The notes below the pieces were generated by a model. The model was given only the letters and a program-made list of their open reading frames with translations, was not told the origin of the DNA and ran no database searches. The translations under genes were made by a program, and so were the position numbers. Shown piece by piece: positions 7,953 through 16,943 of a stretch of 64,000 bases of DNA; the first letter of the stretch is position 1, and the number at the start of each line of letters is the position of its first letter. This DNA comes from Bacteroides nordii WAL 11050 = JCM 12987 (GTDB lineage Bacteria > Bacteroidota > Bacteroidia > Bacteroidales > Bacteroidaceae), in contig BAJA01000008.1 of the NCBI GenBank assembly GCA_000613465.1, positions 118,307-182,306 on the forward strand, given 5' to 3'.

Positions 7953-9665
7953 ATGAAAACATTTAATTTAGCAGATATAACTTTGACGAAATACCTTTTC
8001 TTCACCGGAAAAGGCGGCGTAGGGAAAACTTCGATTGCCTGTGCTACTGCGGTAGGTTTGGCAGATAATGGAAAGAAAATACTTCTTATCAGTACAGACC
8101 CGGCTTCAAACCTGCAAGATGTGTTTAATCAAACACTGAACGGACACGACACGGATATTCAAGAAGTACCCGGCTTAACGGTCGTTAATCTCGACCCGGA
8201 ACAAGCCGCAGCCGAATACAGGGAAAGCGTTATTGCTCCTTTCCGGGGACAACTGCCCGAAAGTGTAATTCAGAATATGGAAGAACAACTTTCAGGCTCT
8301 TGTACGGTAGAAATTGCGGCTTTCAACCAGTTTTCCGATTTTATCACGGATGCCAATAAAGCAAAAGAATACGACCATATTATCTTTGATACAGCCCCCA
8401 CGGGACACACGTTGCGAATGCTACAACTTCCATCAGCATGGAGTACATTTATTAGTGAGAGTACACACGGTGCATCTTGCTTAGGTCAATTATCCGGTTT
8501 AGAAGAACGAAAAGGTATCTATAAGCAGGCAGTTGAAACACTTTCGGATGCAAAAGCAACTCGCTTAGTGTTGGTTAGCCGTCCTGAAATTGCACCACTA
8601 AAAGAAGCCGCCCGTTCTTCACATGAATTGCAATTACTGGGAATTAAAAACCAGCTATTGATAATCAACGGGCTTTTGCTGCAATTAGATGAAGCCGACA
8701 GCGTATCGAAACAGATATATGACAGGCAGCAAAACGCCCTGAAACAGACCCCTGCGGAACTGCTGGAATATTCGTCTTACTATGTTCCTTTACGGTCATA
8801 CAATTTATCTGATATTGCGAATATCCGCCGGATGCTTTACAATGATAATTTAACAAATAATACAAACTACCAACAGATTACTGATGCCAAAGGGATGGAT
8901 GAACTGGTAAACGACCTCTATCAATCAGGAAAAAGGGTTGTTTTTACTATGGGAAAAGGCGGAGTGGGAAAAACCACTTTAGCTACTGAAATAGCCCTAA
9001 AATTAACAAAACTGGGTGCGAAGGTACATCTTACCACCACTGACCCGGCAAACCATCTGAATTATAACCTTGCTGTTCAGGCGGGTATTACAGTAAGCCG
9101 TATTGATGAAACGGAAGTATTAGAAGCTTATAAAAACGAGGTTCGCAGTAAAGCAGCAGAAACAATGACTGCCGAAGATATGGAATATATAGAGGAAGAT
9201 TTACGTTCACCGTGTACGCAGGAAATCGCAGTATTCCGGGCTTTTGCTGAAATTGTCGATAAAGCGGAAAATGAAGTCGTAGTAATTGATACCGCACCCA
9301 CCGGACACACTTTGTTATTGCTGGATGCAACAGAAAGTTACCATAAAGAGGTGCAACGTACACATGGCGATACCCCCGCTTCGGTAAGAAAACTGTTGCC
9401 ACGTTTAAGAAACCAGCAGGAAACAGAAGTCGTTATTGTGACCCTGCCCGAGGCAACACCCGTATTTGAAGCCGAACGCTTACAAATGGATTTACTACGT
9501 GCCGGGATTAATAATAAATGGTGGGTCGTGAATGCTTGCTTGTCATTAACTGATACTGAAAATTCTTTCTTGCGGGCAAAGGCGCAAAATGAATTGGTTT
9601 GGATTAAGAAAGTAGAAGAATTGTCAAAGGGAAATGCTGCCCTGATAGCTTGGAAAAATAAGTAA
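7953..9665 (+). CDS. arsA: arsenical pump-driving ATPase
   Basis: A 570-aa tandem ATPase that energises arsenite export through the membrane pump. Two homologous halves are visible, each with a deviant Walker A (GKGGVGKT at 19-26 and 334-341) and the signal sequence DTAPTGHTL. The metalloid-site cysteines of the family appear in GSCTVEIAAF, GASCLGQLSG and SPCTQEIAVF. Length matches the bacterial two-domain ArsA. It is cytoplasmic and works with ArsD (upstream) and the Acr3 carrier (downstream). The gap to arsC is only 4 bp. Confidence 0.95.
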   Translation: MKTFNLADITLTKYLFFTGKGGVGKTSIACATAVGLADNGKKILLISTDPASNLQDVFNQTLNGHDTDIQEVPGLTVVNLDPEQAAAEYRESVIAPFRGQLPESVIQNMEEQLSGSCTVEIAAFNQFSDFITDANKAKEYDHIIFDTAPTGHTLRMLQLPSAWSTFISESTHGASCLGQLSGLEERKGIYKQAVETLSDAKATRLVLVSRPEIAPLKEAARSSHELQLLGIKNQLLIINGLLLQLDEADSVSKQIYDRQQNALKQTPAELLEYSSYYVPLRSYNLSDIANIRRMLYNDNLTNNTNYQQITDAKGMDELVNDLYQSGKRVVFTMGKGGVGKTTLATEIALKLTKLGAKVHLTTTDPANHLNYNLAVQAGITVSRIDETEVLEAYKNEVRSKAAETMTAEDMEYIEEDLRSPCTQEIAVFRAFAEIVDKAENEVVVIDTAPTGHTLLLLDATESYHKEVQRTHGDTPASVRKLLPRLRNQQETEVVIVTLPEATPVFEAERLQMDLLRAGINNKWWVVNACLSLTDTENSFLRAKAQNELVWIKKVEELSKGNAALIAWKNK

Positions 9666-9669
9666 AAAC

Positions 9670-10098
9670 ATGAAGATTTTAATTCTTTGTACAGGGAATA
9701 GCTGCCGCAGCCAAATGGTACATGGCTTTTTAGAATCATTTGACAATAAACTGGATGTCTTTTCAGCAGGAACAAAACCTGCTGAAAAGGTTAATCCGAT
9801 GGCGGTAAAGGTTATGGATGAAATGGGTATAGATTTAACCCGCCATACCCCTAAAAATGTAAACCTATATATAGGGCAGAAATGGGACTATGTTATTACG
9901 GTCTGCGGTGGGGCAAATGAAAGCTGCCCGATATTTACGGGTGAAGTAAGAAACAGGTTGCATATAGGATTTGACGACCCCTCGGAAGCAACCGGAACGC
10001 CGGAGTTTATAAACAGTGAATTTCATCGGGTACGGGATGAGATAAAAGCCCGTTTCTATGACTTCTACCTGAACGAATTAAAACCACAATTAAGCTAA
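9670..10098 (+). CDS. arsC: arsenate reductase, low-molecular-weight phosphatase type
   Basis: A 142-aa protein with the LMW protein tyrosine phosphatase P-loop CTGNSCRS (C7 nucleophile, R13) and later cysteines in VCGGANESC that would complete the disulfide relay. This is the thioredoxin-coupled class that reduces As(V) to As(III), which Acr3 then exports. No signal peptide; cytoplasmic. It is translationally close to arsA (4-bp gap) and 12 bp ahead of acr3. The trailing cysteine arrangement supports ArsC over a plain phosphatase. Confidence 0.9.
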   Translation: MKILILCTGNSCRSQMVHGFLESFDNKLDVFSAGTKPAEKVNPMAVKVMDEMGIDLTRHTPKNVNLYIGQKWDYVITVCGGANESCPIFTGEVRNRLHIGFDDPSEATGTPEFINSEFHRVRDEIKARFYDFYLNELKPQLS

Positions 10099-10110
10099 AT
10101 AGTTGTTGCT

Positions 10111-11157
10111 ATGGAAAAGAAACAAGGAATTGGATTTTTTGAAAAATACCTGACTATCTGGGTTGCCTTGTGCATCATTATTGGAATTGCCGTGGGACAA
10201 TGGCTTCCGGCAATTCCGCAAACATTAAGCAAATTTGAATATGCCAACGTGTCTATACCCGTGGCAATCCTGATTTGGTTAATGATTTATCCGATGATGC
10301 TAAAAGTGGATTTTCAAAGTGTTAAGAATGTAGGCAAGCGTCCGAAAGGAATAATAGTCACTTGCGTTACAAATTGGCTGATAAAGCCGTTTACCATGTT
10401 CGGAATAGCTTATTTATTCTTCTACATGGTTTTCAAAGCCTTTATACCTGCCGGATTAGCCGAAGAATATTTAGCCGGAGCGGTATTATTGGGGGCTGCA
10501 CCTTGTACTGCTATGGTGTTTGTGTGGAGTTATCTTACCAAAGGGGATGCCGCTTATACGCTGGTACAAGTGGCAGTGAATGATTTAATCATATTAGTAG
10601 CATTCGCCCCTACCGTTGCTTTCCTGCTGGGAGTTGGCGGCGTATCTATCCCGTGGGACACCCTGTTGCTATCCGTAGGGCTGTTTGTTGTGATACCACT
10701 TGCTGCCGGGGTCATTACCCGAATAATGGTTATCCGCCGCAAAGGTATGGAATATTTCAATAACGTATTTATTAAGAAATTTAATAATTATACGGTAGGT
10801 GGGTTGCTATTAACGCTTATTATCCTGTTTTCATTTCAGGGAGAAACAATACTGAACAATCCTCTGCATATCTTATTGATTGCAGTTCCGCTTGTGTTGC
10901 AAACGGTTCTGATATTCTTCGTTGCTTATGGTTGGGCGAAATGGTGGAAATTACCCCATGATGTTGCCGCACCTGCCGGAATGATTGGGGCAAGTAATTT
11001 CTTTGAATTGGCGGTTGCTGTGGCTATTTCACTTTTCGGTTTACAATCAGGTGCAGCACTGGCCACAGTTGTCGGTGTATTAGTAGAAGTTCCGATAATG
11101 CTAATGTTAGTGAGGATTGCTAACCATACACAAGATTGGTTCCTGACTACCAAATAA
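10111..11157 (+). CDS. acr3: Acr3-family arsenite efflux transporter
   Basis: A 348-aa membrane protein with about ten hydrophobic helices and the family motif LGAAPCTAMVFVWS, whose cysteine in the fourth helix is required in characterised Acr3 proteins. It exports arsenite and can use ArsA for energy. It is the last gene of the operon; a perfect terminator follows 58 bp later. Start chosen at MEKKQGIGFF, 12 bp after arsC. Annotation as arsB in some genomes refers to the same role but a different protein family. Confidence 0.94.
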   Translation: MEKKQGIGFFEKYLTIWVALCIIIGIAVGQWLPAIPQTLSKFEYANVSIPVAILIWLMIYPMMLKVDFQSVKNVGKRPKGIIVTCVTNWLIKPFTMFGIAYLFFYMVFKAFIPAGLAEEYLAGAVLLGAAPCTAMVFVWSYLTKGDAAYTLVQVAVNDLIILVAFAPTVAFLLGVGGVSIPWDTLLLSVGLFVVIPLAAGVITRIMVIRRKGMEYFNNVFIKKFNNYTVGGLLLTLIILFSFQGETILNNPLHILLIAVPLVLQTVLIFFVAYGWAKWWKLPHDVAAPAGMIGASNFFELAVAVAISLFGLQSGAALATVVGVLVEVPIMLMLVRIANHTQDWFLTTK

Positions 11158-11215
11158 CGATACAACAAGAATTCAATTTTAGCTTTATAGTAAGAGAACC
11201 AAATGTTAGAAAATG

Positions 11216-11253
11216 ATAAGAGCCTGCAAAACATTGTTTTTGCAGGCTCTTAT
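11216..11253 (+). terminator. terminator of the ars operon
   Basis: A perfect 16-bp stem (11216-11231 paired with 11238-11253, core AGAGCCTGCAAAA) with a 6-nt loop. There is no long T-run after it, but the T-rich 3' arm and A-rich 5' arm make it work as a bidirectional terminator. It lies 11 bp outside the left end of the mobile element. Confidence 0.75.
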
Positions 11254-11264
11254 TAATATATCCA

Positions 11265-11277
11265 GCGGAGAGAGAGG
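11265..11277. other. left attachment core (attL)
   Basis: GCGGAGAGAGAGG matches the right core at 12 of 13 bases. The following bases (TCGAACC at 11281-11287) again mimic a tRNA T-arm, as if the element's own attP copies part of the tRNA. One core mismatch is acceptable for NBU integrases, which are reported to tolerate non-identical overlap regions. Confidence 0.7.
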
Positions 11278-11394
11278 CTCTCGAACCTACATATTCAAGA
11301 AATATCATAAAATTGCAAATCATTAATAATCAAGCACTATTTGGAGTACATAGTAAATCTAAATCTTTCTGAATATCTTTTGCTATTCCAAATA

Positions 11395-11434
11395 TTGGGT
11401 GTATATTTGGGTGTAGAATTTCAAACACACCCAA
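11395..11434. repeat. candidate integrase arm-binding repeats, left end
   Basis: TTGGGTGTA occurs at 11395-11403 and again at 11407-11415, with an inverted ACACCCAA at 11427-11434. They fill the space between attL and the integrase start. Similar GGGTG words recur near the right end (22403-22440), which is the pattern expected of arm-type sites. Confidence 0.5.
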
Positions 11435-11436
11435 TT

Positions 11437-12716
11437 ATGAATATCAAACGAAACATCATTTTTGCATTGGAAAGCCGGAAGAAGAACGGTGTGCCAATCG
11501 TGGAGAACGTGCCTATCCGTATGCGTGTCATATACGCAAGTCAGCGCATTGAGTTTACAACGGGTTACCGCATTGATGTAGCCAAGTGGGATGCTGACAA
11601 GCAGCGAGTGAAGAACGGGTGTACCAACAAACTAAAGCAAAGTGCATCTGAAATCAATGCCGATCTGCTGAAATACTATACCGAAATTCAAAACGTGTTC
11701 AAGGAATTTGAGGTACAGGAAGCCATGCCCACTACCCAACAGCTAAAGGACGCATTCAACCTGCGGATGAAAGATACAAGTGAAGACCAGGAAGACGTAA
11801 AGATAAGTTTTTGGGAGGTATTCGATGAATTTGTAAAAGAATGCGGCAACAGAATAACTGGACTGAATCCACATACGAAAAGTTTGCAGCCGTTAAAAAT
11901 CACCTCAAGGAGTTCAAGGAAGATTTAACCTTTGAATATTTCAATGAATTCGGACTGAACGAATATGTCAATTTCCTGCGCGACAAAAAGGATATGAGGA
12001 ACAGTACCATCGGTAAACAAATGGGATTCCTCAAATGGTTCCTGCGGTGGAGCTTCAAGAAAGACTATCACCAGAATATAGCATACGATACGTTCAAACC
12101 GAAATTGAAAACCACCCCCAAGAAGGTAATCTTCCTGACATGGGAAGAACTGAACAGACTTAAAGACTATCAGATACCCAAAGACAAACAGTATCTGGAA
12201 CGTGTCCGGGATGTTTTCCTGTTCTGTTGCTTTACCAGTCTGCGTTATTCAGATGTTCGCAACCTAAAGAGAAGTGATGTCAAGTCCGACCATATAGAAG
12301 TCACCACCGTTAAAACGGCAGATAGTCTGAGTATTGAACTGAACAAGTACAGTAAAGCCATACTTGAAAAATACAAGGACATCCATTTTGAAAACCACAT
12401 GGTATTGCCTGTTATCAGCAATCAGAAAATGAATGATTATCTGAAAGAACTGGGAGAACTGGCAGAAATTAACGAACCTATACGTGAAACCTACTATAAA
12501 GGGAATGAGCGCATAGATGAAGTTACCCCGAAATACGCATTGCTCAGTACTCATGCAGGAAGAAGAACATTCATCTGTAATGCGCTGGCTCTAGGTATTC
12601 CGGCACAGGTTGTAATGAAATGGACAGGACACAGTGATTATAAAGCCATGAAGCCCTACATTGACATAGCCGATGATATTAAGGCTAATGCAATGAACAA
12701 GTTTAACCAACTATAA
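11437..12716 (+). pseudogene. intN2: NBU-type tyrosine integrase, frameshifted
   Basis: Site-specific recombinase for integration/excision at tRNA-Ser. The N-terminal arm-binding/SAM-like part (MNIKRNIIFALESRKKNG...) and the catalytic domain are in two frames. The break is at about 11844-11846 (GAATGCGGCAAC); one added base restores a 426-aa protein reading ...VKECG-QQNNWTEST.... Catalytic residues are all present: Arg in SLRYSDVRNL, HxxR in THAGRRTF, His in WTGHSDY, Tyr in MKPYIDIADD. Start set at 11437, where MNIKRN matches related integrases; an upstream ATG at 11341 only adds residues encoded by the arm-site DNA. As read, the element could not excise by itself; a sequence error is an alternative. 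Confidence 0.85.
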
Positions 12717-12782
12717 AAGTATCAGTCTGTTTCACAGATTATCCATTATTAGAGTTATCTTTGTTAAGTAATAGTTAGTAAT

Positions 12783-14075
12783 ATGGAAAATAACAACGAA
12801 CATAATATAAAGAAAGGTCATTTTGATGCCTTTGTCCATGCTGTCGGTTCGGAAATAGAACAGGCACAAGTCCGGCTCATTACCGCAGCCAATGCCCAGA
12901 TGTTGTTCCATTACTGGAAAATGGGCAATTATATACTGTACCACCAAAACCTGCATGGCTGGGGTGGTAAAATTATCAAGAAGTTGGCACAGGCAATCAG
13001 ATTCAATTATCCTGAAAAGAAGGGATATTCGGAGCGTAATCTTACTTATATGTGCCAGTTTGCCCGTTTATATCCGTTAAATGTACTTCGTAGTTTTATT
13101 GAAACAGATTCAATACTGTCAGTCCCTAATATTCAAAACATTACTAATGAAGTCCTTAAACTCAACAGCGGGCAATTTACGCAGGAGCTTACTGCGCAAA
13201 TACAATCAGCTGATAATCAATCTTTAGAAATTACGCAGGAGGTTCCTGCGCAATTTCAGAATGTAGAAAAAACAGTAGCAACCATCTATAAAATAAAAAT
13301 AGAGGATATAGAAGATTTATTCTTGGCGTCACCGATTGCAAGAATAAATTGGGCAAGCCATATGGTCATACTCAATAATCCGCTACCATTAGGTGTAAGG
13401 TATTGGTATATGAAACAATCTGTAGAAATGGGTTGGAGCAGTAATGTGCTGAAAATGCAGATTGAAAGTAATCTGTATGACAGACAAATCAAGAGTAACA
13501 AGGTAAACAACTTCACTGCCACACTTCCGGCACCTCAAAGCGATCTTGCCAATTATCTGTTAAAAGACCCGTATATCTTTGACTTGGCAGGAGCAAAGGA
13601 AAAGGCTGACGAAAGGGATATAGAAGAACAGTTGGTAAAGCATGTAACCCATTACTTGCTGGAAATGGGTAACGGCTTTGCTTTTGTTGCCAGACAAAAA
13701 CATTTCCAGATTGGGGACAGTGACTTTTTCGCCGACCTGATTCTATATAATATCAAGCTCCACGCCTATGTCGTCGTGGAATTGAAAGCAACGCCATTCA
13801 AACCGGAATATGCAGGGCAGTTAAATTTCTATATCAATGTTGTAGATGATAAACTGAGGGGAGAAAATGATAACAAGACCATCGGTCTTTTGCTGTGCAG
13901 GGGTAAGGATGAGGTCGTGGCACAATATGCCTTGGCTGGATATGACCAGCCGATAGGTATCAGCGACTATCAATTGAGCAAGGCAGTACCCGAAAATCTG
14001 AAATCTGCCCTACCGAGTATAGAAGAAGTGGAAGAAGAACTGACCTTATTCCTTGACAAGGACAAGAACCCATAA
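12783..14075 (+). CDS. DUF1016 / PDDEXK nuclease-domain protein (YhcG-like)
   Basis: A 430-aa protein. Residues about 10-110 form the DUF1016 N-terminal domain (YWKMGNYI, YSERNLTYMCQFARLYP). The C-terminal half is the PDDEXK nuclease-like domain, with D in SDFFADLILYN and E-L-K in YVVVELKATPF. Family role: a predicted DNA nuclease often found on mobile elements and in defence-rich regions; the biological target is unknown. Between the two domains is a variable linker with an 18-codon repeated unit containing palindromic DNA (13177-13253). It lies 66 bp after the integrase and 10 bp ahead of the next gene. Function as defence or element maintenance is not shown. Confidence 0.85.
   Translation: MENNNEHNIKKGHFDAFVHAVGSEIEQAQVRLITAANAQMLFHYWKMGNYILYHQNLHGWGGKIIKKLAQAIRFNYPEKKGYSERNLTYMCQFARLYPLNVLRSFIETDSILSVPNIQNITNEVLKLNSGQFTQELTAQIQSADNQSLEITQEVPAQFQNVEKTVATIYKIKIEDIEDLFLASPIARINWASHMVILNNPLPLGVRYWYMKQSVEMGWSSNVLKMQIESNLYDRQIKSNKVNNFTATLPAPQSDLANYLLKDPYIFDLAGAKEKADERDIEEQLVKHVTHYLLEMGNGFAFVARQKHFQIGDSDFFADLILYNIKLHAYVVVELKATPFKPEYAGQLNFYINVVDDKLRGENDNKTIGLLLCRGKDEVVAQYALAGYDQPIGISDYQLSKAVPENLKSALPSIEEVEEELTLFLDKDKNP
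13177..13253. repeat. duplicated palindromic unit inside the DUF1016 gene
   Basis: TTACGCAGGAG..CTGCGCAA occurs at 13177-13199 and at 13231-13253, two 23-nt copies differing at two positions and spaced exactly 54 nt (18 codons) apart. Each copy is itself an inverted repeat (CGCAGGA / TCCTGCG in the second). The frame is kept, giving TQELTAQIQ and TQEVPAQFQ in the protein linker. Confidence 0.7.
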
Positions 14076-14085
14076 TATAAAGTAT

Positions 14086-15105
14086 ATGGCAGGAAAGATA
14101 CAGACGATGATTCCCCAATATGGAGAACTTAACAGAATATACAGAGACTATATAGATAATTACGCTTTTTCTTTTGACAGGCAGAAATTCATATCGGATT
14201 TCTATCAGGAGTATAATGACATGAAATCCTTTGAAGCCGCTATCCTTGAACTGGTGCTTGACAAGCAAAAAGAGCAATACACCTTGATACTCAACAGTCT
14301 GAAAACTGAAATAGAAAAGAGCATACAGGCTTATGAGATACGCCCGTTAAGTGACAGAGCCATAGAACGTGCTTGCTATCAGCACATGGAAAGGTATTCT
14401 CAGGAAATTGAAGCCCAGCTGGATGTTACAAGAAGTCTGAGCAAGCCGCTGAATGAAGCCAACAACAGGTATGATTCCATTGGTTACAGGGAGCATACAG
14501 CCGAAGAGGAAAAACAGGCAGAGAAAGAATATGAACGCTGCAAGGCTGAATATGACAGGGAAAAAGCCAAACTGAACAAACTCTATGACCAGCAAAAGGC
14601 TACAAGAACAGAGGCATTCCAATATATGAAGAACTGTTGTGCGGACATATACCGTCAAAGCTGCCTTTTTCTGGATATATTGAAGAAATACATTCCTGAC
14701 GGAAAGCAAGAGAATAAATCAAGCGAGCCAATCAGTCAGCAGGAAACGACAGAAGAACAACAGGAATATTTCAGCATGAAATTACTTTCGCTCATTCATG
14801 AGGTGTGCAAAGGAGAACAGTTCGAAGAAATTTCCGCACCAGATTTCTATGCCAATATGAATCTTCACCCCTGCAACTGTAAGCTGAAAATAAAACCGAG
14901 AGAGAAAATACGTGTATGCTATCTGATATTCCTGATGAGCGAGAAACTCTCCAAACAGGACAGGGACAAATGGAAAGACAGAATACTGAAACTGCTGGAT
15001 ATTGACGACAGCTACTACAAATCCAAGTACAAGGAGCCTGTTTCAGATTTCCCCAGTGACAGCAACCAAAATTTCGCCAAGGAAATGGAACATATATTCA
15101 GATAA
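14086..15105 (+). CDS. hypothetical coiled-coil protein of the mobile element
   Basis: About 339 aa from the ATG at 14086 (MAGKIQTMIPQYGELNR). A longer frame begins at 14053 but overlaps the nuclease gene. The protein is charged and helical, with a coiled coil at about 135-190 (EEEKQAEKEYERCKAEY, then DREKAKLNKLYDQQKATR). The C-terminal third has a compact region with cysteines (NLHPCNCKLKIKPREKIRVCYL). No membrane segment or known motif. It starts 10 bp after the DUF1016 gene and is followed by a strong terminator, so the two probably form one operon. Function unknown. Confidence 0.75.
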   Translation: MAGKIQTMIPQYGELNRIYRDYIDNYAFSFDRQKFISDFYQEYNDMKSFEAAILELVLDKQKEQYTLILNSLKTEIEKSIQAYEIRPLSDRAIERACYQHMERYSQEIEAQLDVTRSLSKPLNEANNRYDSIGYREHTAEEEKQAEKEYERCKAEYDREKAKLNKLYDQQKATRTEAFQYMKNCCADIYRQSCLFLDILKKYIPDGKQENKSSEPISQQETTEEQQEYFSMKLLSLIHEVCKGEQFEEISAPDFYANMNLHPCNCKLKIKPREKIRVCYLIFLMSEKLSKQDRDKWKDRILKLLDIDDSYYKSKYKEPVSDFPSDSNQNFAKEMEHIFR

Positions 15106-15144
15106 TCCGTGATATATCCTGATACTTTACGAAAGTTCCACTTT

Positions 15145-15177
15145 TACCACTCAAAATAATTTTTGAGTGGTATTTTT
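15145..15177 (+). terminator. terminator after the nuclease pair
   Basis: TACCACTCAAAA (15145-15156) and TTTTGAGTGGTA (15161-15172) form a perfect 12-bp stem with a 4-nt loop, followed by five T. It ends the integrase-side operon of the element; a new transcription unit starts at 15329. Confidence 0.8.
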
Positions 15178-15328
15178 GTTTTCTGATATTCAATAAGATA
15201 CAATGATATTCAGTTTGTACCGTCCCCATCCTTACCACTCATAACCCTACCTAATTTTGCATCGTTCGAGAACAGAAATAACAGCCAGTGCGCAGGGCTG
15301 ATTGTTTAACGACTAAATAGATTGGACG

Positions 15329-15637
15329 ATGACAAATATCCAAGAATTATTATCAAAACCCGTCTGGCAAATGACAGGCGAAGAATTCATATTCCTGAGT
15401 AAGCACGCTTCAGGTCAGGCCGAAGCATTGCCGCAACCCGTTACAGACACGGAAAAGAAGTATGTGTACGGAATACTCGGTATAGCCAAACTGTTCGGGT
15501 GCAGTCTGCCCACTGCCAACCGCATAAAGAAAAGCGGTAAGATAGACAAGGCGATTACCCAGATAGGGCGCAAGATTATAGTTGATGCAGAACTGGCTCT
15601 TGAACTTGCCGGAAAGAAAACAGGAGGACGGAAATAA
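15329..15637 (+). CDS. DUF3853 family protein, excisionase-like HTH
   Basis: A 102-aa protein. The central part (YGILGIAKLFGCSLPTANRIKKSGK) reads as a MerR/excisionase-type helix-turn-helix of the kind used by small DNA-bending factors. The family is found in NBU and related Bacteroides elements immediately upstream of an AAA ATPase. Its TAA stop overlaps the next ATG by one base, showing translational coupling. A role in excision or in controlling the replication genes is inference. Confidence 0.75.
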   Translation: MTNIQELLSKPVWQMTGEEFIFLSKHASGQAEALPQPVTDTEKKYVYGILGIAKLFGCSLPTANRIKKSGKIDKAITQIGRKIIVDAELALELAGKKTGGRK

Positions 15638-16727
15638 TGGGAGGTATGCTTATGGACTATATGAGAGAAATAAAGGAAATATCTGCAGAACAGGCGATAA
15701 TCCTTTGGCAAGCCTCACGTCTGAGCCTATCGAAAATCTATGAGAAAGCACCTGAGATTTTAAAAGTGCAAGGTTCGGTCATTGGCACACTGGGCAATTT
15801 CAGTGCATCCATAGGCAAAGCCAAAAGTAAAAAGACTTTCAATGTGTCGGCTATTGTAGCCGCCTCATTGAAAAACGGTACGGTACTACGGTATGTGGCA
15901 GAACTTCCGGAGAACAAAAGGAAAGTCCTTTATGTGGACACGGAACAAAGCCATTATCACTGCCTGAAAGTCATGAAACGTATTTTACGGCTGGCCGGTC
16001 TTCCTGATGACAGGGACAATGAACATCTGGAGTTTCTCGCTTTGAGGAAATACACGCCCGAACAGCGCATCAGGATTGTCGAACAGGCTATCTATAATAC
16101 ACCGGACATAGGGCTTGTAATCATAGACGGCATCCGTGATATGGTATATGACATCAACAGTCCGGGAGAATCGACACGCATCATATCCAAGTTGATGCAG
16201 TGGACGGATGACAGGCAAATACACATCCATACGATACTCCACCAGAACAAAGGCGATGAAAACGCAAGAGGCATATCGGTACGGAGCTGAACAACAAGGC
16301 GGAAACCGTTCTTCTCGTGGAAAAGGACAAGAGCAACGGGGATATAAGCAATGTTTCGGCCATGCACATACGTGCAATGGATTTCGAGCCTTTCGCTTTC
16401 CGTATCAACGACAATGCATTGCCTGAACTCATAGAGGGGTACAGACCCGAAGCGAAGAAACCCGGAAGACCGGAAGAGGAAAAGTTCGACCCTTACAGGC
16501 ATATTACCGAACAACAGCACCGCATAGCACTAGAAGCGGCTTTCGGACTGAAAGAGGAATACGGCTACAAGGATCTGGAAACCGCCTTAATCAAGTCTTA
16601 TATGTCAGTAGGTGTAAAACTGAACCATCAAAAGGCGGTATCACTTATCACCATGCTCCGGAACAAACGGATGATAGTACAGGAGAACGGCAGGAAATAC
16701 ACGTTCAAGCCAGACTTTCACTATTAG
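15637..16727 (+). pseudogene. RepA-like AAA/RecA-fold ATPase, frameshifted
   Basis: A hexameric-helicase-like RecA-fold protein found next to the primase in NBU-type elements. A Walker A-like GKAKSKKT is near residue 55 and a Walker B-like LVIIDGIRDM near 160. The frame breaks at about 16270-16272: after DENARG one frame stops at 16290 while the other continues as GTELNNKAETVLLVEKDK through to the stop at 16727. One extra base restores a 363-aa protein of normal length. It starts at the overlapping ATG after the DUF3853 gene. The iteron-like repeats follow 14 bp downstream, consistent with a replication role for the excised circle. Confidence 0.8.
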
Positions 16728-16740
16728 ACCGTCTAACCTG

Positions 16741-16864
16741 TAATCACTTCACTTTATTCGGCAGGTCTATATATTAAGGATAAAGCGAAGCGATTGCAGA
16801 GAATGTAAAACCGCTTCACTTTATTACCGTATCCTATATATACGAAAATAAAGTGAAGTGATTA
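16741..16864. repeat. four iteron-like repeats, candidate replication origin
   Basis: A word of the form ATCACTTCACTTTATT occurs four times: forward at 16742-16758 and 16811-16826, inverted at 16780-16795 and 16847-16864. They make two inverted pairs in 124 bp. Copies differ only at A/G positions within CTTC(A/G)CTTT. They lie between the RepA-like ATPase and the primase. The arrangement is what one expects at an iteron-controlled origin, but no origin activity is demonstrated by sequence. Confidence 0.65.
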
Positions 16865-16943
16865 TACAGACCGTACTTCATAAAAAGGTACGGGCGAAAA
16901 GAGAAATAAATATTCCAACCATTATTCAAACACTCATCTTATT

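Noticed and set aside
11265..11290. Second tRNA-Ser gene or tRNA fragment at the left end
   Set aside because: Only about 24 nt resemble the acceptor and T-arm; the D-arm and anticodon are missing. It is better read as the attP/attL core and its tRNA-like flank.
11341..11437. Alternative upstream integrase start at 11341
   Set aside because: The extra residues would be translated from the putative arm-site DNA, and MNIKRN at 11437 matches the family start.
12783..15105. A stand-alone phage-defence system (DUF1016 nuclease plus coiled-coil partner)
   Set aside because: DUF1016 proteins are found near defence genes, but no partner protein of a known system is present and the neighbour has no recognisable domain. 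The evidence supports only two co-transcribed genes.
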